DNA from: Romanomermis culicivorax
Lineage: Eukaryota > Nematoda > Enoplea > Mermithida > Mermithidae
Length of the DNA: 64,000 nt
Assembly (NCBI GenBank): GCA_963922205.1
Contig: CAWUHX010000112.1
Span: 868,001 to 932,000, forward strand
Direction: 5' to 3'
How positions within the stretch are numbered: the first letter of the stretch is position 1; each line of letters starts with the position of its first letter. Below, piece after piece: positions 35,853 through 46,317 of the stretch. The position numbers and the translations under genes were made by a program. Below the pieces are notes generated by a model, which worked only from the letters and a program-made list of their open reading frames with translations, searched no databases and was not told the DNA's origin.

Positions 35853-36434
35853 TTTGATCAACATTGGCTTTACAAAAGCACCATTTAAAGGCATCACCAA
35901 AACGTTGAAAACAAAGGGTTGTGTTGCGTCTGTTGTTTCGTCAACAATAAAACAAATATCACTGTCGCCAATTATCGTACGTATTTTGTCGATGGTTTCC
36001 AAATATACTGGGTTGACGTAAGATTTTCTCAAAGAACTTTCATCAGGAATTTTTTTCTTCGTATACTCCTCCAAAAACTTTCGAAACGGCGCACAATTAA
36101 CTTTGAATAATGGAATGTTCGATTGAATCAAAGCTTTTGTTAAATCAGACTCAAATTTTTTAGCCGCGTTGTTGTTTTCAGCTGCCTTTGCAAAACTGTT
36201 ACTCAAAAAAGATTGTGATGATGATGATGATGACTTTGAATGGCGAATTTTCACACAGTCGCGATGCCGTTGTGTACGTATATGTTGGTCGATCAGCGGT
36301 TTTTGATGTTTACTATCAACTTTCAACAGGGAATCGCAGGCTTCACATTTTAGAATAGATCCGTCGGTGACTATACATTCATTCTTATAGCTCTCTGCCA
36401 ACGACCTTATTTTCGACGCACCAATTTTAGACAT
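35853..36434 (-). CDS. hAT transposase, exon 1 (BED-like finger and start)
   Basis: ATG at 36434 (MSKIGASKIRSL). A BED-like zinc finger follows: C-E-A-C, then H...H in DQHIRTQRHRDC. A Ser-rich linker leads into the start of the catalytic domain (DICFIVDETTDATQPF). The first catalytic Asp is plausibly in IVDETTDA. It ends with donor ATCAAA|GTAAAT at 35853, 194 codons, phase 0. No stops. A very short intron (about 59 bp) follows, as do the others, matching compact insect-like introns. Confidence 0.87.
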
Positions 36435-36667
36435 CACAAATAATAATAAAATGGTAAATTTTCTGAAAATTAATGAAATATGTGCAAAAAATCACAAAAT
36501 TGCAAAATATGTGCAAATTCGAAAAAAATGCGAAAATATGTGCAAACATGTGCTGAAAAGGGGGGGCTAAATGAGGGGAAAACATGTGCAACCTACGTTT
36601 TCGAACATGTAGAATCCGAATCCGTCAATAAAAAAAACATGTGCGGCACATATTTTTCCGGTCTCTA

Positions 36668-37135
36668 CAAATAACCCTACCCGCACTTCCGGCACCAAAT
36701 ACCGCTTCAATACCCACGCTCGAAACACGTGTTAACAATCAATCGACCTCAACGGCCAATATGGTTATCCCATCCAAAGAAATCGCTTCCACCGCGCCCA
36801 TCGTTAGCCCCGGCATAGTCTGTTGGAATGCAACGGGCCCCGCTTTTCAAGACCCCTGCCACATCCGCTCATTCGTTTGTCAGATTGATAACCTTACGCC
36901 GTCTTCCAAATCCTTTGTCCGCAAGTACGCTTCCACGAGGGCCTTTCAAATTCCAATCAAAATTGGAGCCGTTAAAGCGCACACGCTCATCGACACAGGT
37001 GCCCAATGCTCCGTCTTGTCATCCGGTCTAGTCAAACGCGCTTTGGACAAACAATCGCTCCAACTCCCGATTCGTTACGATGGAATCCGCCTTCGGAGAG
37101 CACATGATCAAATGCGTAATCCTCGATGACGACGG
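36668..37135 (+). pseudogene. gag end and aspartic protease of element B (internal deletions)
   Basis: After the hAT the frame continues (LPALPAPNTASIPTLETRVN) to the protease, with an intact active site TLIDTGAQCSVLS at about 36985-37020. Compared with the decayed copy at 712-2067, about 20 codons are missing near 37078. A second deletion near 37135 removes residues between the CVILDDD block and the IIGTDFL block. Both deletions are in the folded core, so the protease is dead. Confidence 0.85.
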
Positions 37136-38405
37136 AAAACATCATCGGAACCGACTTCCTTTTGAATTTTAAAGACAATTACATAGAAATTCAAGACGTT
37201 AAACTGCCGCTCAAAGTAATGGCCTCGGTCCGCCCGCAAACAGAATTGTTTCTAAACGCCGCCAACGACAATGTCTTAGAAGAAATACCAGAGGACGAAC
37301 GAGTGAGTTTCTATGATGATAAATCCGATATTTTTAGCCAACCCGAAGAAATCGAAGTTGAACAACCGATACCGCAGGCTCAACCTAGTACACACCAATC
37401 GCCCCCACAGCGGCTGGAGGTTACCGAGCTCGCCGAACCGATCTTTCTCGTCGCCCAAGCGTCCGTCTCGATTTCGCCACACTGCCAGCAATGGGTCAAA
37501 AGTAGCGTTTTTCCCACAACATCGGCGACCGTTCCCGACCTGATTGTACAACCTCTCGCCACCGATAACGTAGCCGCAGAACTTCCAGTCGAAACCGCAG
37601 TGGTCAACATCACCAACGGTCATTGTCCGCTCCTCTTCATTAACAATACGCCAAACAGTATCAAACTCCGACCAAATCAGCTCATCGCGATGGCAAAGCA
37701 CACGCTAGAGTATTCCGAAACCCACGCCGACTGCCAGATAGCAACCGCTGCCGCCGACCACGACTTAACCGATCATGAGCCAGCCGCACTTGATAAATCG
37801 TTCCCTGGCCACACCGCACAAGAAAAGCTGGAGTACGCCCTAAACAAAATGACCGAAAAAACTTACATTTCTGCTGCGCAAAAAGTAAAAGCCCTCAAGA
37901 TGCTTCAACAACACCGTGATGTTTTCAGCCTTCCCGGCGACAAACCAACTATAACCAGCAAGTTGACCATCAGTATCGACACCGGCACCGCAAGGCCAGT
38001 ATCCCGTCATTATTACCGCGCCGCAATGGAACAAAGACCGATCGTACGCCGCCATATTCAGGAAATGCCCGACAACGATTTTATTGAACCATCCTGCTTG
38101 CCCTGGGCCGCACCGCTGTTCTTGGTAAAAAAGAAAGATGGCTCATGGAGACCCCTTGTTGACTACCGCGGAATAACGACGTTACACCAAGCAACAAATT
38201 TTCGATCCCGCGCATCGACGACTATTTGGACGCAATGGGACACGCGAAATTCTTCACCACCCTCGATCTCAAAGCGGGGTACTGGCAGGTACCCCTCGAC
38301 ACCGACTCCCGCGATAAAACAACCTTCATCTGCCAAGAAGGTCTGTTTCGATTCAAAGTTTTGCCGTTCGGCTTGTAGAACGCGCCTGCCGAATTTCAAC
38401 GTCTA
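37126..38405 (+). pseudogene. pro-RT linker and N-terminal RT of element B (frameshift)
   Basis: Begins after the protease deletion (IIGTDFL, then a linker [18 protein letters not shown]). RT motifs [20 protein letters not shown] and DYRGI are in this frame. After about 38175 the correct frame switches: the palm block [14 protein letters not shown] and the next block before [11 protein letters not shown] are read in another frame, and a TAG interrupts near 38379. Confidence 0.85.
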
Positions 38406-40808
38406 ATGGAAAGAATTCTCTGCCCGTATATTTGGAAGATTTGTCTCGTTTATATCGACGATATAATTATTTTCTCAAATTCGTTTGAAGAACATTTGGA
38501 ACATTTACAAATTATTTCGGACGCCCTCCACACAGCTAATCTCACGCTTCGACCCGACAAATGTGAATTCCTGCCGCTGCAAGTCAAGTTTTTAGGCCAC
38601 CTACTTAGTCCCCGCGGAATAGCAGCCGATCCGGAGAAAGTCAAAGCTATCCCCGACTATGAGTTTCCGAAGACCAAAAAAGGTATGCAAAGTTTTTTAG
38701 GTCTAGTCCAATGGTGCAAGCGATTTATCCCGAATTTGGCAACATTGTCCAGTCCTTTGTACAGACTCCTACGCAAAGACGCCCAATACATCGCCACGGA
38801 CGAACATCACGCTGCGTTTGACGGTATCAAGACAGCCCTTACGTCATCGCCCTTCCTTCGCTACCCGGTCTACGATGGCAAAGCTCAATTCGTTATTCAA
38901 ACTGACGCCAGTACGACCACCATTGGAGCAATTTTGTATCAAGAAAATGGAAACGATCAATGGGTCATCGCCTACAATAGCTGCGTACTCACCGATGCCG
39001 AAACCCACTACAGTACAACTGAGCGCGAATGCCTTGCCATTGTCTACGGCTTCTGGATGTACCGCCACTATGTGTACGGCCAAAAAGTTATTGTCCGAAC
39101 CGATCACAAGCCGCTCGAATGGTTCAAAGACGAAAAACACCGAAACTCGCGCCTTCAACGCTTCGCGATCAGCCTTCAAGATTACGACTACAAAGTAGAA
39201 TACGTCAAAGGTAAAGACAACACCTGTGCCGATTTTTTGTCCAGAAAGGACGACCGCGACAAATCCCCAATCCAGAATGCTGAAAATTTGACCGCCACAA
39301 TTTTCTGTGAGAATTTCCACCCTGCTGGTGCAACTACGGACACCGACTTAACGGTACCGGAAATATGCCCAGCAGCAGCCTCACCACCCACGGAAGTCGA
39401 CGCCGAAATCAACGCCGTCACCCGGGCAATGACGAAAAAGACCATCAGTCAACCCACACTCTCTAATTCAATGCCTACAGCTGTCGACCACAAACCGCCC
39501 CCGGCCGAGGTCATTACGATCGCCGCCCACGAGGAAGTTTTAAAAGCTCAAGCCGCGGATCCAGCCATAACAAAAATTATCGCAACCCTCAGAACAGATA
39601 ACGTCGCCAAACACCCACCGATTTTCTTCCTCGAAGATCAAATTTTGTACTGTCAACTCAAAGAGGTCAAGCAATTAGTCGTCCCCGCCTCCATGGTCGA
39701 CCGAACTCTTCACCAATTCCATGGCACGAAAATTTTGAATCATCAAGGAACAAACTGCACGCTAGCAGCAATTAAAGCTCACTTTTGGTGGCCCCGCATG
39801 GAAGAAAACGTCCGAGATTGGATTAAAACTTGCAAAATTTGCCAACTAACAATGCCGCGCACGTCACCGCCTCCGCCACTGCTGCCAATCCAACCCAAAC
39901 GCCCATTTGAAATTGTGGCAACCGACATGGTCAACATTTCGCCTGTAGGTGAGAAACCCCCATACGTTATTGTTTTTCAGGATTACTTCACAAAATTCGT
40001 GTCCGCGCATCCGATACCAGATCAAAAAGCTTCGACAATAGTGGAATGTTTTATCAACAACGTTGTCCTCACGCACAGCAGCCGGCTTGTCCTCCTCTCC
40101 GACCAAGGTGTATGTTTTACATCAAAACTTATGCAAGACATATGCGAGCTTCTCAAAATCTGAAAGGTCAAAATGACGGCCTACCACCCCCAGTGCAACG
40201 GAATGGTCGAACGCTTCAATCAAACATTGATCGCCCAGCTGAAAAAGTATACTGCCGACGATCCAGACAACTGGGAGCGCTACTTGCCCTACACCGTGTT
40301 CACCTACAACACCACGCCCCACACAGCTACCCGCCATTCGCCCTTCAGTTTATTACGAGGATATGAACGGCGCATCACCTTCAACTACGATTGCGCCCGC
40401 CGACTCACTTTGCCGCTGAATTACGATGCCTATCAGCATATGCTTACGCAAGCACAACTCAAAATGCACGAGAAAATCAAAGCTAACCTCGACAACGCAG
40501 CCGCCGCCAGCAAAGAATACTTTGATCGCAAAGCCCGAAAACGCGAGTTCGTCGTCAACGACCTAGTTCTTTTAACTAATACGCGCAAAGCCAACAAAAT
40601 TCAACCCGACTTCATCCGACCTTTTCTCATCACGGACGCCTCCCACGCAGCCGAAAATGTTGTCACCATCAACTCAATGGATGCGCCCGGCCGCCCGCAG
40701 ACCGTCTCCATAACGCGTCTAAAACCATTTGTTCCACGACCTGCAAAGGACCCGTTTGATAACGAAGAAGGTGGACCACGTATGCCCCACACTTCTCGCC
40801 GGCAATAG
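38406..40808 (+). pseudogene. RT palm, RNase H and integrase of element B (one stop)
   Basis: Open from ATG 38406 with the RT catalytic YIDD at 38451-38462. The RNase H domain runs FVIQTDAST (38890) through [15 protein letters not shown] and [10 protein letters not shown] to ADFLSRKDD (39240). Integrase: the zinc-finger Cys pair is in TCKICQ (39830). The first catalytic Asp is in IVATDMVNI (39920) and the second in LLSDQGVCF (40095). The Glu is in PQCNGMVERFNQTLI (40215). A TGA at 40161-40163 splits the last two. The C-terminal domain reaches the stop at 40806-40808. Confidence 0.88.
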
Positions 40809-41319
40809 TTTGCTTTGAAATTTTTCTTTTGTGATACGGCGCTCATCACGCCGCATTGTAAATAATCTTTACATTTGTTTAATTTAGATCATGGCAACCT
40901 CGTTGACGAGCAAGAATGCACGGCAGTTTCAAAACACTTCCTTTCGACCCGTCTTTCACAAGCACTCGGACGACTTTACAACATCACCTTACATCTTGCC
41001 CCAGTCCCCACGTATTATGATAGGAGGGGGTTTCTTCTTTAATGTTAGGTTCTGTTCAGCGCAAGGCCATTCGGTTTATTTCCGCCCGACCCTGGCGGCT
41101 ATCACTCTCATAAGACTAATTGGGAAAGGTTGATTATAGTCCCCATTAACATAGTGGTGTTTGTGTTGCTTTTTGTAACTGTAGTGTTTGCATTTTCTTA
41201 CTTTACACTTTCTTCACCTTTCAGCGGCTTATTCTTTTACTATTTCATTTCCACTTTTCGCTTCCATCCGCAATAGTCGCATTTTCCAGCGGCTCCTTAA
41301 AATTCATCTTTTCAAATTG
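40809..41319 (+). other. Spacer 3' of integrase in element B, with an acceptor-like site
   Basis: A weak 80-codon ORF starts at ATG 40891 with no recognisable feature. A strong polypyrimidine acceptor, CACTTTCTTCACCTTTCAG, ends near 41224, just upstream of the accessory genes. It would suit a spliced subgenomic RNA, in the way retroviral env is expressed. Confidence 0.4.
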
Positions 41320-41574
41320 ATGAAGCCGTCGACTGGATCCACCTCCACGGCCGACGAACCTCCGCCGTATCGTGAATCGATAAATGTCAACCAACGATAC
41401 GTATGTTGGGCCCAGCAGCAGCCCCACCAAAATGATCTAAGCTTCGCCTGCAAAGGTATTTTTCTCACTTTTATGCTTTTGCTGCTTATTCCTGCATGCT
41501 CTTTTGCTTGGGACCCCATGGGTAACCCCCCACTCCGTAGTTTTGCGCCAAGGACCCATGGTCAGCCGCCGTGA
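41320..41574 (+). CDS. Small membrane protein with a PPPY motif (element B accessory)
   Basis: 84 codons from ATG 41320. The N-terminal half is hydrophilic and contains DEPPPYRES, a PPxY late-domain motif that in retroviruses recruits NEDD4-type ubiquitin ligases for budding. A single hydrophobic segment follows (GIFLTFMLLLLIPACSFAW), then a short Pro-rich tail. No signal peptide at the start, so it would be a single-pass protein. It lies between integrase and the exonuclease-like gene. No counterpart was found in element A. Function is inferred only from the motif. Confidence 0.45.
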   Translation: MKPSTGSTSTADEPPPYRESINVNQRYVCWAQQQPHQNDLSFACKGIFLTFMLLLLIPACSFAWDPMGNPPLRSFAPRTHGQPP

Positions 41575-42758
41575 TCCCGCCATCATCAAGTTGTGGCCTC
41601 CTCAGTCCGCAACCGGCCACTGCTTTGATTTCGGCATACGACAACTCTCGTCATCTCGCTATCGTAGCCCGATCCAGTTGTCCAAATGCCCCCATCAAAG
41701 TGACATCGCCGCCCAAGCCAACGTCTCCTCAGAGCATGTGCCCTCCTAACGAATCGAAAGCAACACCGCGCCTCCCTCTTGGTTCACGTTTAAATCATCC
41801 TTTAATCCCCATTTCGCTTTTTCGATTTGGTGCCCCATGTGTCAATGATGAATATCGCACTCACTCTTGTTTAGAAAACAACGTCAAACGCCTGACTCAG
41901 GTCTCCGATTTGGAATCGTGGTACATATCCATGTACGCACGACCCCAGAATGTCTTGCCGCCACCGATATTTCTTTCACCCGGAAGTTTGGGGTAGGCCT
42001 TGGCCGCCCAACCCACACCAAACTTCCATGGCTATACGCTGGTCGGCTTCGACACCGAATCGATCATGGCCGCCGATATAAAGAATTTCCAGTTTACCGT
42101 GCCCATGCCAGCCGACACCACGGCGTCTAGCTACCCCCGGTATGTTCAACTCGCATTCCCGAACGGCACGATGTTTGTCTTCGAAACGTTCACCGCTACC
42201 CCGGAAGACTGGACCGCGCTATTCTCCCTAGTCGACGGCCAACACACCATTGTAGTTTCCTTCGATGGAGCCAACAACTGGGTGGGAATATATTCTCTTC
42301 TGGGTACTCAATTCCGGACCGATCGGCAGAAGAAAAACAAAGATCCCGTCGTAAAAGCCATTCATTCCGAGGCGTACCGCGTTATTCGAAACATCGACAT
42401 ATCCCCGCCACTGTACGAGCTGGCGCGACGAATTGGCTTCCTCCCCGAAAAACGCACGCTAAAAGCAACCGTTTCTGCCATGTGGGCGCTGGACGTTTTA
42501 AAGCTCACGCTAAGCTTCCCGGCAGCCTTGCGTTTCTTCAACAACCTGACGACGTCGTTCCTGCAGTCCGACGTCCTCGCCTACGCGGCCCTCGTTGCTT
42601 ATTATCCGCTGCTATTGTTTTTGGTCTTTGGTCGCTACAGCTTCATTCCCGAGGTTTACAACGCCCCCGCGTTGTTTCCCCACGACTCGCTGGATGCCGC
42701 CGAAATTGACCACCTCGCCGAATACGTTATCGCCACCTTTCACAACGTCGCGTTGTAG
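41571..42758 (+). pseudogene. DEDD 3'-5' exonuclease-like protein of element B (one stop, changed catalytic residues)
   Basis: One reading frame from about 41571 to TAG 42756-42758, broken once by a TAG at 41994-41996. After a Pro-rich N-terminal region comes an RNase D/WRN-like fold. Exo I is LVGFDTES at 42042-42065 (Asp 42051, Glu 42057). A beta strand YVQLAFPNGTMFVF follows. The Exo II region is HTIVVSFDGANNWVGIYSLL (about 42243-42302), where an Asp is replaced by Asn. The Exo III helix is [20 protein letters not shown], where the Asp of YAALDA is Val. The fold appears kept, but likely not catalysis. Element A has the better-preserved homologue in the same position. Confidence 0.6.
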
Positions 42759-42759
42759 G

Positions 42760-44439
42760 ATGCCTTGCACCCCGCGTGCTGAGCGCGGCAGAACGCCCAG
42801 CGAACGTACAACTCGACGCCGCCAACAACACGATAAACAGAGAGCTGAAAGATCTTCGCACGCCACGTCAACGCTGAAACCCAAAGGCGATAGCCACCGT
42901 TCACGTCACGAATCACACTCTCGTGATGATCGCCACTGTAGAGAAACAAAACAAACTCAACCAACCAGCCCGGATAGTCGTCAACAGGAACGCCGCGATG
43001 ATGTACCACCGCACCGTACTCAAAGCGAACAAACACGCAAGGTACATTCGACCGGTTTCTACGAAGAGGCACATCGCCACCAGTTCCGCCAGTCACCGCC
43101 CAAGTTTACGGACTTTATTAGCCCGTTGCATAGGGATGCTGAGATCCAACGTCGTCTGGAAGCCTTGAAAAACCTGCCGAAAGATGAGTTCAAAGTCCCG
43201 CTTCCACCACCTCCTATGGACGTGGATGCCGCCACGTTGACTACCACCACGATTCCGCCAACGGTCACATCGCAACCACCTACGGTTCAGACAACTGCTG
43301 CAACAACTACGGTAACCCACACCACGTCGCTGCCGCCTACGGCCCTGACCTCGGCTCCGGTTACCGCGTTCAAACAGCCACCAGTGATCATTGCCACTAG
43401 GCCGGTTCTTGGTGCTCCTCCGCCACCAAGTCCCGCACCAACTATCAAACCCCGGTTGCCTAGCGAAGCCATGCGATTACCAAATTATACACGTTTCCGA
43501 ACAACCGATACGCCCCATTGCGTTACGCTAGTAACACCGGGCTACCCACCGAATATCGATCCCGGCGTCGAGTTTTTCTCACCGGGCATGCTACACGAAA
43601 TGGTATTGATCAACTTCTTCGGCCGCCTCGGCATTCGCATCATCATGCCCGTGCACATCCGTGCTACGAACGCTTCGCTCGCGTTGTACCAATATTTTCG
43701 AGACCATTACCGCCCCGCATATCAAGAACAACAACCGCCAATCTCCCTTGATGTAACCACTTTGATATTGAAATGGGTCGCCGGTCTTTGGGCTGAGGAG
43801 CTCGGCGTCGTTGACGCCGTTCACACCGCCCACTTGACCCTTTTCCTATACGAAGCCCGCGGTTTGGATAACCCCTCCTGCCTGCTTCAAGCCTATAACA
43901 CCGCTGTCAGACTCATAGACAGTTGGATGGCTTACCCGCGCTACGCCCCGTTTCCACAACCGCCGGAAATCGCCGACATTCAACAAATCTATCTGCAGTA
44001 TCACAGTGAGACGGATCGCCCCGCACCCCTGCTGCGTCGGCACGACTTTTCTGCCCAGTGGAATCTACTGCCACCGCGACCGTTGCGGCCAACAGGGTTG
44101 CCGTCCGATCGCCCATCACTAATCGCCACTCAACTGCCAGCCCGAGGCGTGAACCCGCTCTCGCCGCTTCAACCTCAAACGTATACCTCGTCTTCGCGCT
44201 GCCGCGATACCACCAATTACGGTCGATCCCGCTACTCCCGTAATATCCGTTTTGATGGCCACGATGACCCTCGCGATCCACATGGATACCACAACGATCG
44301 ATACCGACGAAATGAACGTGATCGCCGCGGTTCTCCTCAAAACTACCGCTCTGCATCCAATACTCGCCACCGACACCGCCATCAGAAAAAGCTTTTGTAC
44401 AGTAATTTTGTTTTCTTTGTTCTCATTTGTTTTTCGTAA
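42760..44439 (+). CDS. Large Arg/Pro-rich protein of unknown function (element B accessory)
   Basis: Intact 559-codon ORF. ATG 42760 follows one base after the stop of the exonuclease-like gene. Residues 1-110 are strongly basic with RS/HR clusters. About 150-240 is Pro/Thr-rich low complexity. About 250-430 looks like a helical globular domain ([40 protein letters not shown]). The last 100 are again Arg/Tyr/Asp-rich ([15 protein letters not shown]). It resembles a nucleic-acid-binding structural protein, but no family is recognised. The equivalent gene in A (50494-52324) has the same position, a helical core ending in a YP-P-xADIQ / YPEPKYANIQ motif, and a basic tail. Confidence 0.6.
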   Translation: MPCTPRAERGRTPSERTTRRRQQHDKQRAERSSHATSTLKPKGDSHRSRHESHSRDDRHCRETKQTQPTSPDSRQQERRDDVPPHRTQSEQTRKVHSTGFYEEAHRHQFRQSPPKFTDFISPLHRDAEIQRRLEALKNLPKDEFKVPLPPPPMDVDAATLTTTTIPPTVTSQPPTVQTTAATTTVTHTTSLPPTALTSAPVTAFKQPPVIIATRPVLGAPPPPSPAPTIKPRLPSEAMRLPNYTRFRTTDTPHCVTLVTPGYPPNIDPGVEFFSPGMLHEMVLINFFGRLGIRIIMPVHIRATNASLALYQYFRDHYRPAYQEQQPPISLDVTTLILKWVAGLWAEELGVVDAVHTAHLTLFLYEARGLDNPSCLLQAYNTAVRLIDSWMAYPRYAPFPQPPEIADIQQIYLQYHSETDRPAPLLRRHDFSAQWNLLPPRPLRPTGLPSDRPSLIATQLPARGVNPLSPLQPQTYTSSSRCRDTTNYGRSRYSRNIRFDGHDDPRDPHGYHNDRYRRNERDRRGSPQNYRSASNTRHRHRHQKKLLYSNFVFFVLICFS

Positions 44440-44787
44440 CCTCATTTCAAACCGGTTGTTTAATTTCTAATCTCGTTCGTGCTTTATATTTTTGTACTAG
44501 TGTTTCCAGCGCACGTGCAGCCGACGCTGCAACCACACAGAAAGTTGACCACCGGTGGCCCGCTACACGCCCCCACTTGCCCCGTTTTTGTCCTTACCTT
44601 CGCTGCTGGACGCACTATTGTCGCCGCCCCAAAAATCGGCTCAAACTACCCCAACAACTCCGGGGGCCCCGCTGTGTGACGCCAAAGAATTCTTCGGCAA
44701 CCCCGGCGACGGCCTGTAATGGCGGAGCCCTTCCCCTTGCATGTTTTTCTGGTATTTCTTGATGATCGCTTAGGGCGATCTACCGCA
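44440..44787 (+). other. 3' untranslated region of element B
   Basis: Short stretch between the accessory gene and the polypurine tract; no supported gene. Confidence 0.55.
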
Positions 44788-44799
44788 AGGGGGGAGGGG
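44788..44799 (+). promoter_or_regulatory. Polypurine tract of element B
   Basis: AAGGGGGGAGGGG immediately before the 3' LTR. Confidence 0.85.
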
Positions 44800-45379
44800 T
44801 GTTGTAGTGTGTTTTCCGCCCATTTTTTATCGTATTGTCAAAGCGCGTTAGAGGCCCGCAGGTGGCAAGTGGAGAGAGCAACGGGGACCACCAGTAGCCA
44901 TCTTACTGTAGCGCACGTCGGTATGCGTGCACTGGTCTCTCTTTAGATTATCTTTAGTGTTATAATTTTATATGTTTTCTTTACTAGTTGTGCGCCCCGT
45001 CGACCACCACTAGTCCATACTCACCACCTCCCACCACGCCTTTTTTTTCTTTTCTCTCGCTCGTGCGTGGGAGTTGATTTAGTGTTTTTATTTCTCGTCT
45101 CGCCCGTCTCCGTTTTTGTTCACGTAAGTTTTATACTTTATTGCATAACATTAAAAGGTAGAAAATCCCTCGCCTTTCAATCTTGCGCAATCAGGGAGAC
45201 AATTAAAGAAAGCAGATCTTTCTTTAATTGTTGGGATAGTTAGTGTTGGGGTTTAAGTAGTAGTAATTAACTTATCGGGTAAACGTGGGCGTGGGAAGCA
45301 CGTACATTAAGGACCCAACCTCAGAATCCCAATCCTGCCCAACCCTCATCATCACTGCCCCAAAAGCCAACATACAACA
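44800..45379 (+). repeat. 3' LTR of element B
   Basis: 580 bp, same length as 31410-31989, with about 23 substitutions and no indels by eye. Confidence 0.93.
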
Positions 45380-46317
45380 GTCGTTTCCAATTCAAAGTAA
45401 TGCCATTCGGGCTTAAGAATGCTCCCGCAGAATTCCAGCGTCTCATGGAGCGAATTCTGTATCCATACCTATGGAAAATATATCTAGTATATATCGACGA
45501 TGTTATAATTTTTTCCAAAACTGTCGAGGAGCATTTAGAAAATCTGGAGACAATATTTCAATGCCTGACAAACGGGAATCTTATGTTGAAACCTGACAGA
45601 TGTTCCTTTATGCCAGCTAGTGTAAAATTTTTAGGCCACATATTGGACAAGAACGGAATGTCAGTCGATCCACAAAAAATTGAAGCAGTAAAAAATTTTG
45701 AAGTACTGAAATCCATCAAGCAGCTACAGAAGTTCTTGGGATTGGTACAATGGTCTAAACGGTTCATACACAATTTAGCTTTCATCGCCAAACCTTTATT
45801 CAAAGCCCTCGTAAAGAAAAATAGGAAGGAAAAGTTTGAACTTTCAGAAGAACAATTAACAGCTTTTGAAGGTGTAAAAAACGCCTTAATGATGGCACCC
45901 TTCCTCCGATATCCGATATTCGATGGGTCAGCAACATTTGTAATCCAAACCGATGCCTCAGGAACAGCGGTAGGTGCAATTTTGTACCAGGAAACACAAA
46001 ATGATCGCTGGAAGATAGCTTATTCAAGTAGAGTTTTAAACGACCCGGAGACACGGTACTCAACAACAGAAAGGGAATGTCTAGCCATAGTCTACGGGTT
46101 CAAGCAGTATCGACACTATGTCATGGGGTTTAGGGTCACAATCAGAACAGATCATAAACCACTGACGTGGCTTTCCGTAGAAAAACAACAAAATCAAAGG
46201 TTGTTGAAATGGGCCTTATACCTTGGACAATTTAATTACACATTTGAATATGTGGCCAGACGTCAAAATGCATTCCCAGATTTTTTATCACAATCCGAGG
46301 AGAAAGAAAAGATATGA
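45380..46317 (+). pseudogene. RT palm, thumb and RNase H of element A (second part, open)
   Basis: The RT of A resumes right after B's 3' LTR ([20 protein letters not shown]). The catalytic YIDD is at 45490-45501. The RT thumb and the FLGLVQWSKRFIHNLAFIAK block follow. RNase H runs [19 protein letters not shown] (45940) through [20 protein letters not shown] and RTDHKPLTWLS to FPDFLSQSEE. The frame is open to TGA 46315-46317. Alone this half is undamaged, but it is cut from its N-terminal half. Confidence 0.9.

Larger units (their letters stand above)
34627..36667 (-). mobile_element. hAT DNA transposon, 2.04 kb, apparently coding-intact
   Basis: Ends are inverted repeats: TAGAGACCGGAATAATATGT on the left and the reverse complement of TAGAGACCGGAAAAATATGT on the right. 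Flanking duplication is CAAATAA on both sides (34618-34624 and 36668-36674); an eighth base differs and two extra bases sit before the left end. The word AATATGTGC is repeated at both ends and may be a transposase-binding motif. Inside, the minus strand holds a four-exon transposase. B's gag-pro frame resumes directly after it. Confidence 0.9.
31410..45379 (+). mobile_element. Element B: giant Ty3/gypsy element with accessory 3' genes, carrying a hAT
   Basis: Two 580-bp LTRs (31410-31989 and 44800-45379), about 4% different by eye. Flanking duplication is GTCT on the left and GTCG on the right (one mismatch). It lies inside A's RT, whose frame continues exactly across the site. Without the hAT it is about 11.9 kb. 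Order: LTR, leader, gag, protease, RT, RNase H, integrase, a small PPPY/membrane ORF, an exonuclease-like ORF, a 559-codon novel ORF, polypurine tract, LTR. It is markedly GC-richer than A and C. Protease deletions, an RT frameshift and stops make gag-pol defective. Confidence 0.93.
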
